Assembly (NCBI GenBank): GCA_951799425.1
Contig: OX637401.1
Location: 31,607,780 to 31,671,779 of the forward strand
Source of the DNA: Ilex aquifolium
Taxonomy: Eukaryota > Streptophyta > Magnoliopsida > Aquifoliales > Aquifoliaceae
Reading direction: 5' to 3'
Length of the DNA stretch: 64,000 nucleotides
Of this stretch, positions 10,501 through 21,974 are shown one piece after another (position 1 is the first letter of the stretch; every line of letters starts with the position of its first letter). Made by a program: the position numbers and the translations under genes. Below the pieces are notes generated by a model. The model searched no databases. It was not told the origin of the DNA and saw nothing but the letters and a program-made list of their open reading frames with translations.

Positions 10501-11452
10501 TTCTTACACTCATGCAAAATGGAGCGAATCATACTGTTTATAAAAGCAAGATCTGGTTCTTAGTTGTTACCACCTGGAATAAATGGTGTCCTCAGTTTTG
10601 AGTACTTACTTTTAGTAGAACTGTTAGCATGTTCCCTTATTATTTGAGCTAGATGATATTTTTCGGTTATTATACAAAAACATCAAGGCGATTCATCCAT
10701 CCAAAATGTACACATATATGCATGCACGCACCCATTTGTAGACGATAGAGACACAGCTCTAGACTTGCAAACTGTAAATACTATTTGACATACTCAATTT
10801 GCTTCTTTATCCCAGTAATTTCGAGTTGGTTTTCAACCATTTACCAACTAAATTGTGGGCAATCTCATGTCCCATGACCTGGTTTGTGCAGAGCTTAGTT
10901 AGAGGTTTGAAATGGGGGCAAAAACTATCCACTATTTCCTCCCCTAGATCTTGTTATCAACAGATATATCTTGTGCACTTGGAAAGAATATTGTTAATGG
11001 TTAAATATTAGGAATCAATTCTAACCTATGGATCCCCACTAAAACTCATGGGTAGGAAACAGATCCAACATGAATCTTTTTAATTCAAACCCTCCCATTC
11101 ATAGACCTCCCTAGGCTAGTGCTGTTCAATGCACTCTCCCTCTTTTTGGTGCTGATCATTTTTTTATGGTGTCTCATGGTAGGGGGGCACTTGTGCTGGC
11201 ACATCATAATGCCTGGGACTGTTGGTATATTTTTTGCAAGGTTTCTTTAATCAAACTCATGGATAGTTTAATGTAATACACATGGTACCATAATTTTGGT
11301 GAGAATGTGGATTTGCTTCATTATTGCATGAAAACATAACATAAATAATAACAAATCCTAGTCATATACGCAAGCATTTAGCACTCTTTCATCTCAAATA
11401 TTCAAGCCAGCCTGTCAATCTCCATTCAGATTCATTATCTATTGGTTAGGAC
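7570..11452. other. Intergenic region, no gene recognised
   Basis: The first ~200 bases are presumably the 3' UTR of the KASH-like gene. The remainder contains only short frames. The longest, at 8797-9033, would need a non-ATG first codon and has no recognisable domain. A short GA microsatellite lies near 10230-10244. I see no tRNA, no intact transposon and no splice-linked series of exons. Confidence 0.45.
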
Positions 11453-11835
11453 TAGGGGTGTCAATTTTTTACCCGAAACACGAACCCGACTCGAACCGAA
11501 CCCGACACGAACTCGAAAAAAACACGATTAGTTGACACGATAATAAATGGGTCAAATTAAGGTTCGACACGAATAACACGATTAATGGGTACTGTAGATA
11601 GAAAATAATTATTTAACGAATATTATATTCTTAAATAAGAATTTTATAATTTTTTTATAATTTTGTATAATTTTTTAAATAATATTATATTAGTTGTTGT
11701 CAAATTAAATAATTTTTTATTAACACGAATATTGACACGAACCCGACACGTACCGAAATGACACGACACGAAAATAACACGATCGAAAGTGACACGACAC
11801 GAAACCGACCCAACCCGACACATTTGACACCCCTA
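11453..11835. mobile_element. Non-autonomous hAT element (383 bp) with 8-bp target duplication
   Basis: The termini are TAGGGGTGTCAA and its exact inverse TTGACACCCCTA. The 8-mer GTTAGGAC flanks both ends (11445-11452 and 11836-11843). Subterminal regions are packed with CGACACGA/ACACGA motifs on the two sides of an AT-rich core. There is no coding capacity. The motif style resembles the 575-bp element at 5197, but the termini differ, so they are different families. Confidence 0.85.
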
Positions 11836-11843
11836 GTTAGGAC

Positions 11844-14800
11844 CTATAAATCTAGAAGGATTTGCCTCTTTTAAAAATATTATTTATTACCCGTACCTGA
11901 AGTTATGGTATAGTAAAAAAAATAGTTAATAATAAACATATTTATATTTAGATCCAAAATCAAATCACAAATATAGAGAGAAAAAGAAATTTAAGTATCG
12001 GTTGTAGTAGGAGTGAGCGGTTGTAGTGGTGGTGGGAGACGGTGATGATTGTGGTGAATGGTGATAATCGTAGTGATGGTGGTGGTGGATTTTGGGTGAC
12101 TATGGTGGTAGTGACAGTTATGAGTAACAACGGTGATGATGATAAGTGTGAGTAGTGATGGGTGACGATGATGGATGAGTTAACATTGCTCAGACCTTAT
12201 AAATATGCACAATCTCATCCACATACAAAAACGTTGGTAATTAAAAACACTAAAACCTTGTAGGTGTGTTAAATTTCACCCTCTTACACCTTAATTGAAA
12301 TGTGCAGCATGAATATCCACACCTTCCCAAGCCGGAAAATTCCAAACCAAGTTCCCTACTCATATAAAACAAAGTAAAAGATAAAGTGCCAGAGAAACAA
12401 GCACATGCATTTCCTTTGTTTTAACATTTCTTTTGTGCATGATCACCACCATTAATCATTGCACGGAATGAAACAAGAAGTTTTGTGGGACCCTGGCACC
12501 AGTCAATTAGTGGAGGCCAACACCTCCAACCCATCCACTGAAACAGTTGCACAGTATCAAAATTTGGTAAGCAATTGTTTTGCTTTCTTTTAATAAGATC
12601 AAGGGGTTCATATTATATGGGAATTTTTTTATTTTTAATTTAATAAAGAGAGGTGTCTGAATTAATTTACGTGTATTTTAATTAATCTTCTTTTTGATCT
12701 GGTTAAGACAGATTATTCACATTGAGATTTGTTGTTTTGTGATTTTCTAAATATAGTAAAATCATTTATTGAAATTTTTGATTTGAAACACGTAATGTAT
12801 AATAAAACAGTAATAATTAAGTGCGAAACAGTTATAAAAAAAATTGAAACAGTTACAGCAGTATTATTAAAATAGTTACACGTGATTGTTTGTTTAACCG
12901 ATATAAATACTAATATGTTTGTAGAACATGAATTATTATTAAATTTTAAGTAGATCAAGGCTAGTGTTTGACACTATGTCTTTAAGACATATTTTGTTCT
13001 CACACATGATGTTTATGGAATATAAAACATCTGCCTCCCAGGATACAATGATTTTTACACGAGCAGAAATAGTACTTCAATCTACTCGTCTAGTGAATCA
13101 GAAATTGTGTTGTGTATTCTTCAAATGCAGACTGTCTTAATGATGTATGAGATTGTCTTAAATGACTATAAATGTATTAGATTTATTGGATGCAAAATGA
13201 TTATGTGACTGAGTTATTTATAGAGAGAATGATAATTGATCCAGACAGTCATCATTTGAACGGATGTAACCCAGCAGACACGTGTAATTAGAAGACATTA
13301 CTTGTGTAACTGTTCTCTATAAATAGACATAACTCAAATTTTCGGACTGAAAGGAAATTGTCCTCTGAATTAGTACGAATAGGTATCGAAATTTAATTTT
13401 GGTTCAGAAATTCTCACTCAATTAATTAAACGAATTTTCTTTAAAAAGATAGGGTTTGGTCTAAATCACATCCACACCCAAGCCCGGCCATGGTCGGGTC
13501 GTGGTAGGCGGGTGGTGCACGTGTGGTAGAACCGAATGCATGTAAGAATTTGCTCCGCTCATAAAATTATGGTATCCCTTGGGGCCCAATCCCATAGAGC
13601 AAATTTGGCCTATATATGCTCATGCATAATTTATTTCTCAACCAATGTGGGATGATGTCAAATCTCACATTGCACAACCTCTATTTTCACATTTCAAGAA
13701 GGTCACTTTGGAGCATATTTTCTCATTCATTTCTTAATTTGAGTAAATGAATATATTAAATTATTCTCTTCACGGAATAGAATACGAACCCACGAAAGTT
13801 TACTCGAAATAACGAATGGGTCCCATTTCAAGTTAAACTCAAATTGACAAAAAAAATCAGTTTTTATACTAAAAAAACTGTTTTGGTTCAACAAAATTAG
13901 GGTATTTATGAGTGATAAATCTTTCATGTCTTAGTTCAAAAAAATTATCAAGATTTAATTTTAAGACATTTGAGTTTACAAGTTGTTTTTGTTATCATTT
14001 GAATTATTCCTTGGGATTTATTATGACATTATTGTGATCCATATCTTAGTGGTGATTTTATCTTGTGTTAGAAGATTGTTTGCAATCCATTTTCAAAATT
14101 TCAAGTGATTTTTTTGACGAACTCGACATTGTGATGAATAGGCACACCATTTTCCCATCAAATATAGGCCACGAAACACAATATTTTTGAACTTATAAAT
14201 CAATTTCAAAAAAAATTCGAAGGTATTTGTGGCCGAGACATGGAGTTAAAAGTGGAGGTATGGCCTTTAAACAAGCAGTGTCATTCTTATACTAATATTG
14301 CTGGTGATGAATGTCACTTCTAGTCCATGGACAAGGACAACATGTCGGTGCTTAAGCCAAAAAAATCTCAGATATTTATGAGGCCCGTCCTTCCGGTTCT
14401 CTACATTAGGGTTTTTTTTTGGTAAGTAATTCTATGCATTAAGTTTCCACAACTATGTTGATGTGAATTTTAATTGGGAATCAAGCAGGTTAATAGTAGG
14501 TCCACATGTCTCAAGAGTTAGAAACTATACATGCGAAGTAATTTTGTATTGATTTATTATAGTTTTACAAGAAGAATATTTAATAGGAATTTTAATATAT
14601 AATTATGTGGGAGTGACACGGTTGTAAACACTATGACATTAGTTGATCTATACGATGCCTAAAATTGAAAAAATTGAAATTTTATCCAGGTGGTTTGGTG
14701 GTATTTATTCTAATCTTCTATAACATGTATAAGTTCTGATGTTACATGGGATGGATTTGAGACCTAAAGTCCAATCGATAAATTTGAATTTTTTTTAAAA

Positions 14801-15284
14801 AAAGGAATAAAAATTGAGTTGTGAAAAATGATGAATTTTAAAATTAATTCATAAATTATGCATCAAACCAAATGTTTGACCCTTTCTCCACTTTCTCCTT
14901 TTTCCCGATCCATTCGCTAGTGGAGAAAATATTTAATGCAATGGTGATGTTACATCAACATTGTTACATGGTATCATTAATCAATAATATGTAAATAAGT
15001 AAGGAATTTGATTTTATACAAATTAATAACTATACGTTCATATAAACCAATAACTAACTATTCTTTTTTCATGTAAGTCAATAATTACTTAAGTGAAATT
15101 CATCTTGTCCAATTCGTATTTTATTTTTAGTTGTTGATATTATGTGATAATATTGATATGATATTATCGTTGTATTGAATATTTACTTGGGTCAATGGTG
15201 TTACCACCATCATTTCTCATTCGTTAGCTTAACTATCAGTTTGAACAATATTAGCATATTAATATGTACATGTGAATTCCTGCA
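11844..15284. other. Intergenic region, no gene recognised
   Basis: A degenerate GGTGGTGAT-type simple repeat occupies about 12000-12180. At 12468 an ATG opens a 43-codon frame with a GTAAGC donor-like site after codon 33, but no partner exon is found. A decayed SINE-like tail segment is near 13895-13995. Everything else is AT-rich with no supported feature. Confidence 0.4.
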
Positions 15285-16000
15285 ATGAATCAAGATAGCG
15301 ACTCGTTGGGTGATGAACCTGAAATAATCAAAGGGTTAGGAAAGGGGTCGGGTGAACACCCGGTTAATCCTCTCTAAAGCTTAAGTCAGTCAACATTGGA
15401 GACATGAGCATAATGTATTTTTTTCGCTTTTGTTTTGCGTACCTTTGTTTGAGAGATATTTATACCTAGATTAACAATGAGTGCAGGAACTTTGAGTCAC
15501 ATCCCAACATTTAATGACACGCATTATTATCTATGCATAATGAGTGTTCTCCCCTCAGATTCTCATAAGACTGATTTAATTGGGCGATCGGATGATAGCT
15601 CGGGGCAAGCCGAACATTTATGGTCCTATCCTCGATTATTAAATATATTTGATCGGTGCTCAACACTTATTCTTGGGCATTTACTATTCGGGAACAAGGA
15701 CCTTGGGGTTTTTCGAGAATATCAGGTCGGCGTAATAGCTATTAATGCGTTGTAATGATGACTGTCCTTGTGGATCTCGAGGACGCAGAGACTCATTAAT
15801 AGTCCAGTCACAGTCACTCAAGTCGTCATTAATGACCAATCATGTTCTCTTTAATGTTGAGTTCAATCGGTGTATGCTCGGTTCCTCTAGGTCATTATTC
15901 CTCGACTCCTTCTCTTGGTGGCCCTTGAGGTTCATAACGACTATAACTGTACACGTGTTAATTTGGAGCTGCTGAACTGCCTAAATCCCGTCATAATATA
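15285..16000 (-). mobile_element. LTR remnant resembling a Tat-lineage Gypsy LTR, minus orientation
   Basis: On the minus strand this region shows, in order, a promoter-like TATAAATATCTC (complement near 15455), a GTACGC segment, the motif TTGACTGACTTAAGC (complement near 15385) and ATTATTTCAGGTTCATC (complement near 15320). The retrotransposon at 19220 has the same order in its LTR: TATAAAAAG, GTACGC, then CTGACTTAAGC. No internal domain adjoins it, so it is a solo or truncated LTR. The limits are approximate. Confidence 0.45.
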
Positions 16001-16342
16001 ATAATTTGCACCTAGATTCTCATTAACCAGCCGCCCCAAGCTTTGTCTTAAAATAATTTTTCCAATACAGTTGTCGTGGCACTTGGTTATTTCTCAATCT
16101 TAATTCCAACATTAATATTTTTCTTATAAAGATTATAAAACGCAGAGCCAAAGCACCACCGAAGGGGGTGGGGGCCAGCCAAGTAAAACCCACATGGCCC
16201 AAAAAGCAAAGGGACGAAAGCATTAATAAGTGGTGTGATTTTTAAACAACTCAAAGCGTGCTCTCCCGTGATTCCCTTTAAAGCCCATTACACTTGCACA
16301 CACCCCCTGCCGTTTGTCCACCGAACCCCTCCCCAGCCCCTT

Positions 16343-16359
16343 CTCTCTCTCTCTCTCTG
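16343..16359 (+). repeat. CT microsatellite in the bHLH promoter or leader
   Basis: An uninterrupted CT run lies about 430 bp before the ATG of the bHLH gene. Pyrimidine runs of this kind are common around plant transcription starts. Confidence 0.6.
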
Positions 16360-16510
16360 CGTATACAGCTTCGCCAGTGTTGATCGATAATAAGATCAGA
16401 AGAGATCGATCCTTATTTCTTCAAAAGATAAACGATCTATTCAGATACTTTTGGTATTACTTTGCTCAAGAATTCCTTGATTTTGATTGGTAAATTAGCT
16501 TATGTGTTTA

Positions 16511-16656
16511 TAGTTAATCTGAAACAAATTCATCAACTTCTTCTGTTTTGAATCTCTCTCTTCTTTTGATTCTGTTCAGTAGTTATGAAGTTAATCTGAA
16601 ACAAATCCATTTAACTTCTGCTGGTTTGAATCTCTATGTTCTTCTGATCCTATTCA
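16511..16656 (+). repeat. ~75-bp tandem duplication in the bHLH 5' leader
   Basis: AGTTAATCTGAAACAAAT is followed by CTTCTTCTG/ACTTCTGCTG and TTTGAATCTCT, then TTCTGATCCTATTCA or its variant. The block occurs twice, starting near 16513 and 16590. The second copy ends just before an upstream ATG at 16658. A TGTACAG acceptor-like site follows at about 16666-16672, so part of this region may be a 5' UTR intron. Confidence 0.6.
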
Positions 16657-16783
16657 CGTGATTGAATGTACAGGTTTTCTCGTCTTCTCTGAGTATATAC
16701 GTACATATCTACTGGATTCGATCTGGTCCGACTCGTTCGATTCATCTGGAATTTCTCAAAATCGTTGCGAATCAGCGGTTCAG

Positions 16784-17425
16784 ATGGCGTCAACAGCGAT
16801 CGCGAATCCAGTAACGAACTCAAACAGAGCTTCGACGAGGAAGAAGAAGAAAAGCCAAAATTTAAGAAACCAAACTCAAAACCCTGACCACACCACCACC
16901 ACAACTCAATGGAAATCCGAAGCTCAACAACAAGTTTACTCTTCCAAACTCCTCCAAGCTCTACGCAATGTCCGTGTCTCATCCCCTCCTTCAGCTCCGA
17001 AACGCGGCCGAGCCGTCCGCGAAGCTGCAGATAGAGTTCTGGCCGTGACAGCTAAAGGAAGGACCAGGTGGAGCAGAGCGATACTGACAAATCGGCTTAA
17101 GTTGAAATTTTTGAAGAATCACAAGAGGCAGAGAGTGGTGGTTACCGGGAACGGCCGGCCAGCGAAGAAGCCGAGAGTGAGTATTTTGAGGTTGAAAACG
17201 AAGAATTTACCGGCGGTTCAAAGGAAGGCTCGTGTTCTTAGCAGATTAGTTCCCGGTTGCCGGAAACAACCGTTGCCGGTGATTCTTGAAGAAGCCACTG
17301 ATTATATTGCTGCTCTGGAAATGCAAGTTAAAGCCATGTCTGCTCTAGCCGAGCTACTTTCTGGCTCTGGCTCTAACGCCACTCCTCCTAATCAGCTCGG
17401 CTCAAGCCGGCCTTCTCCTAGTTGA
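16784..17425 (+). CDS. Atypical bHLH transcription regulator, bHLH147-150/AIF type (213 aa)
   Basis: A single-exon gene. The HLH segment spans about residues 143-192: helix 1 VQRKARVLSRLVPG, a short loop, then helix 2 LEEATDYIAALEMQVKAM. The block KRGRAVREAADRVLAVTAKG with RTRWSRAIL at residues 73-101 is characteristic of plant bHLH147/148/149/150 (ATBS1-interacting factors). The usual His-Glu-Arg contacts of a DNA-binding basic region are absent, so the protein probably acts by dimerising with other HLH factors. In Arabidopsis this family restrains brassinosteroid-driven growth. Two basic stretches (RKKKK near 19-23 and RPAKKPR near 125-131) could be nuclear signals. I chose the ATG at 16784; an in-frame ATG at 16658 would add 42 residues unlike the family and lies before a possible leader splice acceptor. 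Confidence 0.85.
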   Translation: MASTAIANPVTNSNRASTRKKKKSQNLRNQTQNPDHTTTTTQWKSEAQQQVYSSKLLQALRNVRVSSPPSAPKRGRAVREAADRVLAVTAKGRTRWSRAILTNRLKLKFLKNHKRQRVVVTGNGRPAKKPRVSILRLKTKNLPAVQRKARVLSRLVPGCRKQPLPVILEEATDYIAALEMQVKAMSALAELLSGSGSNATPPNQLGSSRPSPS

Positions 17426-19219
17426 TAATATTGTTGCTCTTATTGTCTTTTTCCTTTTTCTTTTTCGAATTTCCCTATATTGTCTATCCGTCTATCTTTC
17501 AAGGCATTTTCCCGTTTATACATTTCCACTTTACATTTTTTTTTTTAACTTTTTTCAGTATTATAGTATAATAAATTCTCTCTTATAAGTCTCGACAGAG
17601 TAATGCTATTAGGGCTTAAAAGTTAATCTAATTTGTTGAATTAATGACTTGATACTAAAGAATGATCTAATTTGTTAAATTAATGATATAATAATAATAT
17701 AGTTAAATAGTATTGTTATGACGGTAACTGTTAGATTTTTTTAATGAGACTCACTTGTCACATTATTAGCTTAATAAATTAAGTCAATTGTTTAAGTTTT
17801 GATGACATTACTCATAATGATCAGATAATGTGATTTAGGTGCAAAGAATCAAATCTCTCGTGTTTTTTTTTTTACCGATGTTCTGATTTATCTCGACTAC
17901 TCTCTCAAGTTCAGGGGTAAGAACAATGCTATATAATTCAAATCTGCAATCCAAATTTACATCTCAAATGAAGGCGACCATTGAATCAGTGGGTCCCATT
18001 TAAGAAAGTTGATGGGATCCATTCATCAAATGGTCTCCCCTTATTTGGAATGTAAATTTGAGTTACAAATTTGGGTTAGATAGTATTTTTCAATGGGCAA
18101 TGAGCTGGAATAGAGCATATGTTTACGAGGAACAAGGGTGACTATTAGCCTATTAGTCTTTAAAGGTGTAGGAAAGAATTGAATTTAAAACCTCTTAAGT
18201 TACTAAATATCATATTCAACTACTAAACCATCTTTTAAGGGTTAATCACTCTTGTTTATTTATGTGTTCAGACTTCTGTTATTTTGCTTTTGAGTCCTTC
18301 ACATTTATCAGGTTTCGAAACTTTCCCTAATGTTTGAGGGAATCATCTGAATGACCCCGAAAATCCTAGGGTATTTTGTTCTTATAATATTTGGTTTGGG
18401 TATCTGAGGGAACGTATCTCAATTATTTTATAAAATGAAAACATACCTCAAATTATATAAAAACTTTCAATGGGACAAGTTCTAAATAATGCTAAATTTA
18501 TAAGAATTTCAAATGGGCCCCAAAGTTTTTTGAAATTGCAGTGGGGCAGGTGCCCCCATGCTGGATTCGCCTCTGGGTCACTGGGCATTTAGTAGCATCT
18601 TCTGTGAATCCAGTAGTAAGATATGTGAGGTCAGTGCTGCATATATAGATGTGGTGAGTTATTACAATAGTTTCTTTTCTGGCTATGTTGCTTGTGGGGA
18701 TTCTGAGTGGGAGTTCAATTTTCTTTTCCATTGAAAAGATGCAATCATAAAGAACACTCTGGAAAATTGCAGTAGAGGAAGAGGACTTCTGTCAATTGGG
18801 CATGAAGCAATGAAAATCGTCTGCCCAGAAAAATGATGGTACCAATGACAATGTGGCAGCAACCTCATATATATATTATATATATATAGGTGCTTCATAG
18901 GGAATGGGAAATACTCTGAAAAAGTTAATATTGACTTATTAATTTAAAGAGTTTACTGATTTGAAATCCTTAGCATTGCTTGACTACATATTCTTAATAG
19001 TGGATAATCATTTTGCAACTGAATAACACGCCCAAATGTAGTTAAGAGGTGAGGTATCTGCCCCAGACATGATGATGGAGTAGCTTGAGGTTTTTCTTTT
19101 TATTTATTATTACAAGTATATAGGTTTATGTCGATTATTTTTTCGAGTTCAGTGATTGGTTATTGTGGTTTGAACTCTGTTAGAGAATGTCCTTAATAGA
19201 ATAAGGGTGGTTAGCCCTT
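17426..19219. other. Intergenic region between the bHLH gene and the retrotransposon
   Basis: It holds the 3' UTR of the bHLH gene, a MITE at 17921-18091, and near 18510-18590 a transposon-like scrap. A short TA tract is at about 18868-18889. The DNA just before 19220 does not match the DNA that precedes the 3' LTR match at 29019. No gene is recognised. Confidence 0.4.
17921..18091. mobile_element. 171-bp MITE, copy 2
   Basis: It has the same length and structure as the copy at 1124, with matching arms (CAATGCTATATAATTCAAAT at the left, TTTGGGTTAGATAGTATT at the right) and a shared centre (GACCATTGAATCAGTG). The flanking 9-mers, CAGGGGTAA and AATGGGCAA, agree at six of nine positions, as an aged target duplication would. 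Confidence 0.7.
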
Positions 19220-19572
19220 AGAAGGAATTGCTAGAGAGATTTCAGCAACTTCCTGAACAAAATCACCTAATTGAAAGAAGGTGTGCCACCTTGAATCGGA
19301 AATCATGGAAATCCTTACTAAGCAAAGTCCTATAAAAAGTACAAGGAGTCAGGGTGAAATGTACGCTGAACTCTCCTTGTTTTTTTGCAATTGACCCATT
19401 TCCATTACTGACTTAAGCATCGGAGTGCCTTCGATCGAAGCACTTCGATCTTGGGCAGTTTGTTAGTTTTGCAGGAAGGGAAGACTGGGAGGTCAAGTTC
19501 TGAGCTCACTTTTATCAAGAAACATCCATTCTTTATTCCTGTAGGAGGTATCCCTAATTTTTGTCTCTTACA
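19220..19572 (+). repeat. 5' LTR, truncated at its outer end
   Basis: It aligns over its full 353 bases with 29019-29371 of the 3' LTR. It includes a TATA box (CCTATAAAAAG near 19331) and ends in TTACA. The outer ~260 bases present in the 3' LTR are missing, and the adjoining DNA is unrelated. Confidence 0.85.
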
Positions 19573-19575
19573 TTT

Positions 19576-19593
19576 TGGCGTCGTCTGTGGGAA
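19576..19593 (+). promoter_or_regulatory. Retrotransposon primer-binding site
   Basis: TGGCGTCGTCTGTGGGAA starts three bases after the LTR end, the usual place for tRNA priming. It resembles the TGGCGCCGTCTGTGGG form seen in Tat-type elements. I have not assigned the tRNA. Confidence 0.6.
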
Positions 19594-19622
19594 ATATTTT
19601 AATCAATCGAAACAAAAATCCA

Positions 19623-20822
19623 ATGTCAAGACTCAGAAGTGCCATCAGCTCACCTATAGGCAGTCTGGCCTTGGAAGAATCTGATCCAAACTACAGAGTG
19701 TCACTTCCATCCGATACCGACATCGGAATGGATATGAACAAAAGCCCAGCTAAGCCACATGAGGATGACGAGTTGTCCTCAGCAAGTTTCAACCCGCATA
19801 AGTATCGGAGTCAGCAGGATGCCAACCAGGGCGAATCCCTCCGTACCGAGGGGGAGAGCCCCGCTCTGGCAAAACTGGTTCAGTCCCTGCAAGACCAACT
19901 CGATGCACATGATAAACTGTTCAAAAAATCCTATGCCAGAGAAAGAGATTTGACAAAGGAAAACGAAGAATTGAAGGCTAAACTAAAGGAGTTGACTAAG
20001 AAGGATAAGCGTAACAAAGAGAGTCGACGAGAGAGTCCCAAGAAGAAGTGAGAGAAAAGAGAAAATGCCGAGGAAGTCGAATATAAACATAAAAGGCGTC
20101 GAGGCCAGGATGAGGACTCTTAGAAGTAATTCATAACCGAAGAGCTCAACAATAGACTAAGAAGAGCCGAGCAAAAATCGGCTAGGGATCTAGCCAGAAG
20201 AGCCACCGGGGATTATGGAGACGGTGCAGAAGCCTCCCTTTTCACCAGGTGGATTGAGAGAGGTCGGATCCCAAGCAAATTCACAGTACCAAATTTTAAA
20301 TTATATGATGGAAAGACCGATCCAGCCTCTCACATCAGACATTTTCGACAGCTCATGACCATTCATCAGAGGAACGAGCCGTTGCTCTGCACCATCTTCC
20401 CTAGTAGCCTCGGGGAATCAGCCATGAAGTGGTTCGACAGCTTGTAGAAAGGCTCAGTAGATGGATGGGCTCAGCTCGCTGAGCAATTCACAGCTTGGTT
20501 CATCACGAGCAGCAAACAACCCAAAGATGTCGGAACTCTGCTAACACTGAAAAAAATAAGTAACGAAACTTTAAGAGAATACGCTCATCGTTACTGGGAA
20601 ACAATGAATGAAGTTGAAGCTTGCACCCTAGAGATTGCAGTGGCATCCTTCAAGATTGGATTGCCGAAAGAAAATCCCCTGTATCAGTCCCTAACTAGAA
20701 GACCTGCGGTGGACATGGAGGAGCTAATGGCGAGAATCGAGAAGTACGCCAAAGTTGACGACGATTTGTCCAGAGACGTAGGGAAGGACCAGGCAGGAAG
20801 AAAGCAATTCGACAGATGGTAA
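19623..20822 (+). pseudogene. Retrotransposon gag, interrupted
   Basis: A start near 19623 leads into about 140 intact codons with a Lys/Glu-rich coiled-coil segment (residues ~100-140 of this part) and a stop at 20049. The frame resumes with further stops near 20120 and 20445. The 20260-20760 part is a Retrotrans_gag (capsid-type) domain: FTVPNFKLYDGKTDPASH, then MKWFDSL, then WAQLAEQFTAWF and an arginine-poor helix ending in LTLKK. The protein is the structural shell of the element, here inactive. Confidence 0.8.
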
Positions 20823-21866
20823 ACAGGACGAACCGAGCAAATCCTAGAAGAAAGAGAGAAAATGATGGATTCCCCTCAAAGTCCCCCTTCATGGGAGTGA
20901 ACACAGTATTCAAAAAGCAAATATACAAAATATTGACTCAGATTAAGGGGAAGCCGTATTTCAAGTGGCCTAACAAGCTTACTGGAGACACCGCAAAAGG
21001 AATCCTAATTTTAGATGTTCCTATCATCGAGATGTAGGGCATATGACTGAAAATTGCCGGTCTTTAAATCAACATTTGGAAGAATTGGTCCAGGCGGGGC
21101 ACCTTTCTCAGTACATAGGGAATAACGGTGACCGAGCTAATGACGGAAGGATTGAACCCCAAGCCAACCAAATAACCGCAGCAGGAGTGATTGACGTGAT
21201 CCATGCTGCAACAAACCCCCAAATGGCAACAAATAATGTTGCTAGGGCGTATTTTAGAAGGCGGCCAAAGAGAGAGAAGTTTATCAGTTGCGGTTGACAC
21301 CTGAAGTCAGGAACAAAAGGATGAAATTAGAAGACGCTGCCGAGACTATTTGTTTCACCGAACAAGATTTTATCGGGATACATCAGTCGCACAATGACGC
21401 ATTGGTTGTCATTCTGCGGATTGCAAATTATGATGTAAAGAGGGTGTTGATCGACCTTGGGAGCTCCTTAGAAATTATGTACATGGACCTCTATCAGAAG
21501 CTCGGGCTCAAGCAGGAAGATCTTAAACCAACTAATATCTCATTGGTCGGCTTCAGTGAAAAAACCATCCTCCCAAGGGGAAAGATCATGCTCCCGGTGA
21601 AAACCGGGCCTGTTGGCATTTTGACCGAGTTCCTTGTAATAGATACGACATCGGCGTACAATGCAATAATGGGACGATCTTGGTTGCACGAGATGAATGC
21701 GGTACCGTCAACGTATCACCAGATGCTCAGGTTCCCCTCGTCAGAAGGAATAATGAATATTCGGGGAGACCAAGTAAGTTCCAGAACTTGTTTACTGGCC
21801 ATGGTCAAAGTAAGAGATGATGGGGAAGGTAGAGAGAGGAGTTTGATAGTCGAAACGGCAAAATAG
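20823..21866 (+). pseudogene. Retrotransposon zinc knuckle and aspartic protease, interrupted
   Basis: A C-x2-H-x4-H-x4-C knuckle (CSYHRDVGHMTENC, near 21015-21057) lies in a different frame from the preceding sequence, so a frameshift separates them. The protease follows at 21288-21866. Its active-site block is RVLIDLGSS (Asp at about residue 56 of this frame), where Gypsy proteases usually have D-[TSQG]-GSS, so Leu at the second position is unusual. Further on, AIMGRSWLHEMNAVPSTYH is the conserved ILGRPWL-type C-terminal block. Confidence 0.8.
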
Positions 21867-21974
21867 CAATCAATCCTCGATAGGTCAGTTGATTCAACCG
21901 ACCGAACTATCGAGGAAGGACCTAAAGTACCTTTAGGTACGGAACATGAACTTACCGACCGAACAATAAAAGAC

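Noticed and set aside
16658..16783. N-terminal extension of the bHLH protein from the upstream ATG
   Set aside because: The extra 42 residues are unlike the family, a splice acceptor-like TGTACAG follows that ATG, and the ATG at 16784 starts a protein of typical length.
20695..20928. Minus-strand and alternative-frame ORFs across gag-pol (19.4-25.1 kb)
   Set aside because: They are shadows of the retrotransposon domains, which read clearly on the plus strand; only the 26.6-28.6 kb antisense region shows independent protein character.
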